Part shown: positions 5,511-9,811 of the stretch, one piece after another
Position numbering within the stretch: the first letter of the stretch is position 1
Layout: each line of letters begins with the position of its first letter
NCBI GenBank assembly: GCA_017936985.1
Contig: JAGBEM010000258.1
Location: 1-9,811, forward strand
Length of the DNA stretch: 9,811 nt
Direction: 5' to 3'
DNA from: Oscillospiraceae bacterium
GTDB taxonomy: Bacteria > Bacillota_A > Clostridia > Oscillospirales > Oscillospiraceae
Notes under the pieces: generated by a model
What the model saw: only the letters and a program-made list of their open reading frames with translations
The model's database searches: none
Told to the model about the DNA's origin: nothing
Program-made: the position numbers and the translations under genes

Positions 5511-8500
5511 TTACTGAAGCACAGTCAGCGACACAGTCTTTGCAACAAGATCCACTTCGTAGTGATAAGTTCCTTTTAGGTGAATCAGAGTCTCGCCCTC
5601 GTTTGTTACCTCTTCTGTGGGGAAGGCCTTTTCATAGACGAATTTGCCACCCTCGAACTTCATGGTGTCCGGCAGAGCGGAGCCCCAGTAGCCATTCCGC
5701 GGCAGGGGCAGGCTCGCTGTGGCGCCGTCCGCAAAGCGGATATCCAAGGCGTACTGGTCCATGTGGGGCGTTCCCACCCATTGACCGGTGTAGGCAAGGT
5801 AGCCCTCGCCTTCAGCAAACTGTCCCAGCGAAATCTTTGCCAACGAGCCGTACACCGGCTCCGCCTGCACCCACGCAAGGCGCTCCTCATAGGTCATCTC
5901 GTCCTGCGTGACGCCCAACGCCTGTGCGGTGAAATTTACATCCGCTGGTGTGAAGGTCTTGGAGGGAACGGCCCCCGTCTGCTCCACATAGTGGCGGATG
6001 GCGTTGTCATCACATTCCGCAGTACGTGGATCATAATACTCCGGTCCCGTCCGCGCCAGAATTTCCAGCGCCTCGGCGGGGAACACAGTACCCACGCTAC
6101 TGGTGCTTCCTGGCGTCCACAGCTCGGACAACTTCCATGTGCCATCAAAGGTAAATGTCAGCTTTGTGGGCACGCTTGCTTCGTCCACACGGTCATACTT
6201 TCCGTCTTTGAAGCTGTATGCGGCGTGGAACACATCGGTATAAAATGTGTAAGTGGTGGCATTCTCCCATTCCTGCGCCAGATGGGCAAAGGCACAGGTG
6301 ACAAAGTCCGCCACGGCAAGGTTTCCTGCGCCGTAGGTCTGCAGCATGGCTTCGGTATGCTTGTCGTCCAGTGCACGGAGTACCACCTCATCAGCAGGCG
6401 GCGCAGTAGGTTCTGCTGGGCTATCATAATTCTCGACAAAATGAGTGTCCGTTGCATCCTCCATAGCTTCAAACACGCCGGGTGCCCGATACCAGACCGC
6501 CTCTTCCATAGGCGGCTCATCCCAAGGGGTACTGTCTTTCATCGGACCGCCATAGCGCACCAGCCCATTCTGGTCGTAAAACACAAAGGGGTACATCTCA
6601 ATCAGATTTTCCCATGCGGGTTCTGATGCCGGGGCGTCCACATATTCCCACTGGGCAGAGGAAAATACACGCCCGATTTTTGTCACAGTGTCTGGAGAAC
6701 CAAAGACCACATTGCTGGGGGCAAGATCCCGGCTGAAAAAGGTCGCTCCACGCCAAGGGTGCTCGTTGAAAAGCCGCAGGACTTCATCCTTTGCGTCTAC
6801 AGAATTCGCTTCAATGCGTGTTTTCGTATCGGGGTCAAGTCCGAACATTTTCCAGAACTCGATGTTTTCCCTTTCACCGAGGAAGTAGCCGCCGTAGGAG
6901 CCGAATACAATGGTGTCACAGCCGTCGCAACCCTTGAATACAATCAGCTTTTCGCCGCCGGTGAAAGTCAGCGTCAGCTTTGCTCCGTAGCCGCAGGAAC
7001 CTACATAACCATGTTCTGCGTTTTTCAGGATTTCCCGCAGACGGGGCAAGTCTGCCTCATCGGCATAGAGAGCGGTGTCCAACCAGTCACACTCCAGCTT
7101 GGCTTCCCGAATAGTATCCGTAATGTAGCTGGGATCGCCAAAACGGTAGTCGCACTTCTCCACAGCTAAATCCAGAACGGTCTGGGGGATGCCCTCCCGC
7201 TCATTATAGTAGGTAGTCTGACCGTCAATGTGCAAAGAAGCGGAGAAGCCGAAACCATCGGTAATCTTTACTCGCTCTTCTGCCAGAATGGCCTGTGCCT
7301 CTGCTTCGGTCAGTGCAATCCGCTCCGCAATCTCACCGAACCGCTCCGAGATCAGATAGACATAGAGGAAGGTATCCGTCCGGCCGCACACATCGATCCC
7401 ACGGGAAACGGCATCAGTAATGTACTCTCGACCGTTAGGGGTATGCAGATAACGGTTCCATGGAACATCCAGCCACAGCGTATTCTCTTTGGGTTGGATC
7501 AAAAAGGCGCTGCCATCAGAAGACCAGTAGATTCGGCTGTCCTCAATACGGTACCCGGTATCCGGCGGGAACTCCTTTCCATTTGCCGACAACACCGCAT
7601 CCACGGTTTCAGATGCCTCTTCTCGGTAAAGGAACTGGAATGTCCCCTCCTCTCCTGCCAGAGAAACCTCTACGCTGTACATTCCGTGCAGAGGACTGTC
7701 TTTAGGATCACCATTATAGCTACCTACAACATAGGCGACTGTTCCATCCGTGGCTTTGCGGGCTATGATGGAATATCCCTCCCAGAGCATTTCGTATTGT
7801 TTTCTATATTCCTTTCGGAATTCCTCGATTTGGTCGTAATCCATCTCCCGGAAGTCCTTACCTGCAGCCAATTCCAGATAGTAGGAAATATCAGTAACTG
7901 TACCGTAACCGCCCAATGCCTCGCCTGTTCCCAACGACGCGGCTGGCCAGTCAAAGAATTGCATCAATGTGCGGATGCCCGCAGCAGACTGTCCCAACTC
8001 CTCCAGATCTTTATAGCCAAGACGATCCTTTACATACGATGCGTCTTTATCGCTTGCACCGATATAACCAGCGGATCCACCTTCTATCGGATACCCGATC
8101 ATAACCTCATCCAAATCCGGAACCAGTGCCAACAGCAACTCGACTACACCTTTATTTGCTTCCGCAAAGGCACTTGCCTCTTTCTCCCCTAATACATCCG
8201 AATACCAGATGCACAGGCCGGTCTTCTCATAGGGAGGCCGTTGTCCAGAGCCACCAGGCCAGAATTCACCAGCGAGTTTTAAGGTCAAAATCCGTTTCTT
8301 TGACGACATATCATAATATTGCAATTCATAGTCGCCAAACTCAGATGCGCCCATGGTATCCAGTAATATACGAAGCGCTGTTTGTGCGCCCATGTCATCT
8401 GGATCATTCAGCGTTTCCACCCGCAGGTCGTATAGAGTCTGCGCCAGATCCAGCGGCATATCTTCAAATGCCTCGGCTGTTTCTGTAGAAGTCACCAAAC

Positions 8501-9811
8501 GGTACTGCACGACGGTGTCGTTGGCCTTTGCCAGACTCCCGCCGTTGTGATAGACGCAAACCTCTCCATCAGGGGATTCGGACATTACGATGCTATAGAG
8601 GATCACACTGTCCCCCGCGCTGATCTTGTGGGACTCCTCCATGAGCGTCGCCTCTTTATTCCCCGCGCCGACAATACTGCCAATTCCTGTGTAAGCATGT
8701 CCGGGAAGCTCGGTATCCCACACAATCTCAGCATCATCCATTACACAGGATGCTGTCATTGCCCCGTCGAACCCCACTGTCGAGTACAGCGCAAGTTCGC
8801 ACTTTCGGGGCATTCGGCTCCAGTCATCCTCGGAGAAACCGTCCAGCAGGATGGGTCTGCCGGAGATCAATCGTCCGTCTTGATAGACTTCTTCGTAGAT
8901 GGCAAAGGAGCGCACAGGCCTGTACATAGTCAATTCGACGGAAATGCTGTTCTCTGTCTGGCGTACTTCTACTGTGCTTCTCTTATCCGCATTGGTGCCG
9001 CAAAAGACCACCACAGCGACCACCGCCAAAGTTGCCGCCGCCACCAACCAGACTTTCGGTTTCTTCCAGCTTAGCATATTTTTGATGCGACTCTTGGTAT
9101 CGCCCTCTCCAAAGGCTAACGGTGTACCGGCGATAATGCGTCTGCCGGTAGCAAGGCTTAACAAAGACGCAGAATAATCGGCGCGAATATCCTCACCCAG
9201 CTTCTTTACCACGGCTTCGTCGCAGCTCATCTCCATATCCTTGGAGGACAGAATGAAGGCTACCCACACCAGCGGATTGAACCAGTGGATGCACAGGGCG
9301 ATGAAGGCCAATGCCTTGACCAAATGATCCCCTCTGCGGATGTGGTGCTGCTCATGGAGGATGATATAACCTTGCTCCTGCTCAGACAATGCAGAGGGCA
9401 AATAGATCTTCGGCCGGAACAATCCCATCACGAAGGGAGAGTCGATTCCGTCTGCCAGATAGATGTTATCCCGCAGCAGAACTGCCCCTACCAGCTTTCG
9501 GCGCAGCAGAATATAGGAAAACATGCTATAGACGGCCATGGCTCCAATGCCGAGCAACCAGATGAAAGAACCGATGGCGAATTCTCCCTCCAAGGGGTCT
9601 GCGCCTAATGCGGCGTGCTCCTGCGGAAGTGCATGATTTACTGCCTCATTGACGATGGGTGGAACCGGAAGCTGGACTTCCAGCTCCGGCGTATGAACAA
9701 CATCATAAGGGATGTATTCCACGGCCGTCGTATGCTGCGTGTTCTCTACGGCCGGTGTATCAAACAATCCTAGCAGAGAGAAGTCTGTGGTGATGGACAC
9801 TGGGCACAGCA
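5511..9811 (-). CDS. Very large BlaR1-family M56 metallopeptidase receptor, 5' end cut off by the window
   Basis: The reading frame is open to the right edge (…LCPVSITTD), so the start and first two helices, roughly 45 residues by comparison with the smaller paralogue, lie outside. Residues are numbered from the GTG at 9800, which aligns to an internal valine and is not a real start. Membrane segments are at about 76-98, 163-184 and 248-267. The zinc site is HEQHH (149-153) with the downstream EMSCDE (190-195), so the protease core is intact. About 1,160 extracytoplasmic residues follow: a beta-rich part (about 280-435), a DUF4825-like part (about 445-570, with LLLALVPDLDEVMIGYP), several further modules (about 640-870), a cysteine-bearing beta module (about 900-988; C936, C958, C961), a mixed part (about 1000-1260) and a C-terminal module (about 1340-1429) shared with the smaller receptor. 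No transpeptidase-type penicillin sensor motifs are seen. BlaR1 is about 600 residues, so this is exceptional in size. A terminator follows it. A BlaI partner gene may lie to the right. Confidence 0.88.
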   Translation of the reverse strand, partial: LCPVSITTDFSLLGLFDTPAVENTQHTTAVEYIPYDVVHTPELEVQLPVPPIVNEAVNHALPQEHAALGADPLEGEFAIGSFIWLLGIGAMAVYSMFSYILLRRKLVGAVLLRDNIYLADGIDSPFVMGLFRPKIYLPSALSEQEQGYIILHEQHHIRRGDHLVKALAFIALCIHWFNPLVWVAFILSSKDMEMSCDEAVVKKLGEDIRADYSASLLSLATGRRIIAGTPLAFGEGDTKSRIKNMLSWKKPKVWLVAAATLAVVAVVVFCGTNADKRSTVEVRQTENSISVELTMYRPVRSFAIYEEVYQDGRLISGRPILLDGFSEDDWSRMPRKCELALYSTVGFDGAMTASCVMDDAEIVWDTELPGHAYTGIGSIVGAGNKEATLMEESHKISAGDSVILYSIVMSESPDGEVCVYHNGGSLAKANDTVVQYRLVTSTETAEAFEDMPLDLAQTLYDLRVETLNDPDDMGAQTALRILLDTMGASEFGDYELQYYDMSSKKRILTLKLAGEFWPGGSGQRPPYEKTGLCIWYSDVLGEKEASAFAEANKGVVELLLALVPDLDEVMIGYPIEGGSAGYIGASDKDASYVKDRLGYKDLEELGQSAAGIRTLMQFFDWPAASLGTGEALGGYGTVTDISYYLELAAGKDFREMDYDQIEEFRKEYRKQYEMLWEGYSIIARKATDGTVAYVVGSYNGDPKDSPLHGMYSVEVSLAGEEGTFQFLYREEASETVDAVLSANGKEFPPDTGYRIEDSRIYWSSDGSAFLIQPKENTLWLDVPWNRYLHTPNGREYITDAVSRGIDVCGRTDTFLYVYLISERFGEIAERIALTEAEAQAILAEERVKITDGFGFSASLHIDGQTTYYNEREGIPQTVLDLAVEKCDYRFGDPSYITDTIREAKLECDWLDTALYADEADLPRLREILKNAEHGYVGSCGYGAKLTLTFTGGEKLIVFKGCDGCDTIVFGSYGGYFLGERENIEFWKMFGLDPDTKTRIEANSVDAKDEVLRLFNEHPWRGATFFSRDLAPSNVVFGSPDTVTKIGRVFSSAQWEYVDAPASEPAWENLIEMYPFVFYDQNGLVRYGGPMKDSTPWDEPPMEEAVWYRAPGVFEAMEDATDTHFVENYDSPAEPTAPPADEVVLRALDDKHTEAMLQTYGAGNLAVADFVTCAFAHLAQEWENATTYTFYTDVFHAAYSFKDGKYDRVDEASVPTKLTFTFDGTWKLSELWTPGSTSSVGTVFPAEALEILARTGPEYYDPRTAECDDNAIRHYVEQTGAVPSKTFTPADVNFTAQALGVTQDEMTYEERLAWVQAEPVYGSLAKISLGQFAEGEGYLAYTGQWVGTPHMDQYALDIRFADGATASLPLPRNGYWGSALPDTMKFEGGKFVYEKAFPTEEVTNEGETLIHLKGTYHYEVDLVAKTVSLTVLQ

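Noticed and set aside
5580..6626. Plus-strand open frame of 348 codons opposite the large M56 gene
   Set aside because: It lies wholly antisense to a clear coding frame, has no recognisable domain, is rich in Arg, Gly, His and Cys as typical of antisense translations, and no convincing RBS or promoter is seen.
7230..8192. Plus-strand open frame of 320 codons opposite the large M56 gene
   Set aside because: Same situation: antisense shadow with many cysteines and no family features; the opposite strand encodes continuous, domain-like protein.

Overview
The window looks like chromosomal DNA of a Gram-positive anaerobe of the class Clostridia, probably a gut Oscillospiraceae or Lachnospiraceae-type organism. 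This rests on strong AAGGAGG-type ribosome binding sites, moderate GC, closely packed one-strand operons, and BlaI/M56 regulator pairs whose sensor halves are of the type common in that group. No RNA gene, CRISPR array, insertion sequence or phage gene is visible. Every supported gene lies on the minus strand, so transcription runs from right to left.

Right part (5511 to the right edge): one very large membrane protein of the BlaR1/MecR1 M56 metallopeptidase family. Its first codons are cut off by the window edge. It keeps the membrane-embedded zinc protease core, but carries more than 1,100 residues of extracytoplasmic sequence instead of a penicillin-binding sensor. A clear intrinsic terminator (5440-5470) ends this unit.

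Middle part (5427 down to about 1030): a compact four-gene operon. A promoter whose spacer and -10 box are covered by BlaI-like half-sites drives a BlaI/MecI repressor. Two bases later follows a second M56 sensor-protease (GTG start), then a 58-residue cytosolic protein, then a secreted protein with a copper-amine-oxidase-N-like domain and two tandem DUF4367-like domains. The expected logic is that of the bla/mec systems: an outside signal activates the protease, the repressor is inactivated, and the operon is derepressed. The ectodomain is not a beta-lactam sensor, so the ligand is unknown. A GC-rich hairpin without a good U-tract follows the last gene.

Left part (about 1000 to the left edge): a separate, AT-richer unit with its own good promoter. 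It encodes two tiny membrane proteins (59 and 60 residues) and a membrane-anchored protein that runs off the left edge. A perfect 9-bp inverted repeat with arm centres 30 bp apart brackets the -10 box and is a candidate operator.

The most interesting points are two paralogous non-penicillin M56 receptors that share a C-terminal module, a candidate metal-binding CxH...CxxC site just outside the membrane in the smaller one, the unusual size of the larger one, and the secreted protein and tiny protein genetically tied to the smaller receptor.
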